From positions 39,887,201 through 39,951,200 of the forward strand of contig NC_079875.1 of the NCBI RefSeq assembly GCF_029227915.1: 64,000 bases of DNA, in the 5' to 3' direction. The notes beneath the pieces were generated by a model. That model ran no database searches and was not told where the DNA came from. It saw only the letters and a program-made list of their open reading frames with translations. Numbering within the stretch: the stretch's first letter is position 1; every line of letters starts with the position of its first letter. A program made the translations under genes and the position numbers. Positions 63,301 to 64,000 of the stretch are shown here, piece by piece. This stretch comes from Hydractinia symbiolongicarpus. Taxonomy: Eukaryota > Cnidaria > Hydrozoa > Anthoathecata > Hydractiniidae.

Positions 63301-64000
63301 ACAAAAAGTCATTTTTTTATTGTGGGACCAATCCTAGCCGTGATCGCGCGCTAAAGAAATAGCGACAGTTTCAAGAACTACATTTCATTGACTTTCTAAC
63401 GGTGTCAGTCCGTTTGAGTTACTACGGTTGGATCACATATTCGTACCAACATGTATTTAGCGATATTTTTCTGATATTACTAGGTTGCATCGCTTTTAAC
63501 TATGAAACGATTGACTGTGGGACTTAATTGAGCTAACTTTGGACTGACACCTGATAAATGTGATAAATGAGACAATTGTTCTCCAAGAAATAACATTCTT
63601 GTTAATTTGGCGTGATTGCCGGAACTCAGCTATTACACTGGGCACTGTGGTAGCGCTTCATTTAAAAATTAAGATACAAAAAGTCATTTTTTTATTGTGG
63701 GACCAATCCTAGCCGTTATCGCGCGTTAAAGAAATAGCGACAGTTTCAAGAACTACATTTCATTGACTTTCTAACGGTGTCAGTCCGTTTGAGTTACAAC
63801 GGTTGGGTCACATATTCGTACCAACAAGTATTTAGCGATATTTTTCTGATATTACTAGGTTGCATCGCTTTTAACTATGAAACGATTGACTGTGGGACTT
63901 AATTGAGCTAACTTTGGACTGTCACCTGATAAATGTGATAAATGAGACAATTGGACTCCAAGAAATAACATTCTTGTTAATTTGACATGATTGCCGGAAC

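Larger units (their letters stand above)
53111..64000 (+). repeat. Satellite array, family A, block 4
   Basis: About 29 monomers of about 374-375 bp, rather homogeneous, running off the window end in mid-unit. Subtypes mix AAAACACATTCTTC, GTGGGTCTTAATTG, GTGGGACGTAATTG, TGTATATAGCG and TCAGAGATTACAC. Blocks of three monomers (about 1122-1124 bp) and two monomers (750 bp) recur. From about 62460 the subtypes resemble block 1 again (TTAAGCTAAAAAAAG, then ATTATGATAAAAAAAG). I see no genes or inserts. Confidence 0.96.

Noticed and set aside
1-64000. CRISPR array or other prokaryotic repeat system
   Set aside because: The repeats are 372-bp units without unique spacers. The tRNA-type internal promoters and Helitron point to a eukaryote.

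Overview
This window is eukaryotic and almost entirely satellite DNA. I find no protein-coding gene. About 58 kb of the 64 kb is a head-to-tail array of a monomer of about 371-376 bp, roughly 155 copies, and every copy I followed lies in the same orientation. The low G+C content, the Helitron, the CTAG-rich filler and the eukaryotic tRNA-type A and B boxes suggest an invertebrate animal. A sponge or cnidarian is a guess I cannot verify from the sequence. The array could be centromeric or pericentromeric, but nothing in the sequence proves this.

Layout: two monomer families share the array. Family A (about 374 bp; CTGATAAATGTG, TGATTGCCGG, GTTGGGTCACATATTCG) fills 1-8746, 10171-15791, 18121-19243, 21590-about 29885, an island at about 33255-34925, and about 53100-64000. 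Family B (about 372 bp; TTATAAATGTG, GATTGCTGG, TTGCGCCACACATTCG, a shortened T tract) fills about 29885-33255 and 34925-51820, with mosaic A/B monomers up to about 53100. Many stretches are organised as higher-order repeats (HORs), where multi-monomer blocks are nearly identical to the next block. Period lengths seen are 579, 750, 1114, 1115, 1122, 1124, 1291, 1858 and 1870 bp. Half-length monomers with recurrent junctions occur at six places in family B and two in family A.

Two kinds of non-satellite DNA interrupt the array. The first, 8747-10170, is a non-autonomous Helitron: it starts TC, ends CTAG after a perfect 10-bp GC-rich hairpin, and sits between host A and T. The second is a 2.33-kb segment of unknown class (15792-18120). 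It carries a GC-rich hairpin head, an E-box inverted repeat, a perfect three-unit heat-shock element, a tRNA-like gene and a CCTTGCC-rich tail. It was duplicated in tandem with flanking satellite as a unit of about 3.45 kb, giving a second, nearly identical copy at 19244-21589. Both kinds of insert lie in the same T-rich tract of the monomer.

There is no gene network to describe. What can be read is the history of the array: amplification of local blocks of different size, exchange between two families, recurrent half-unit deletions, and mobile-element entry followed by co-amplification.
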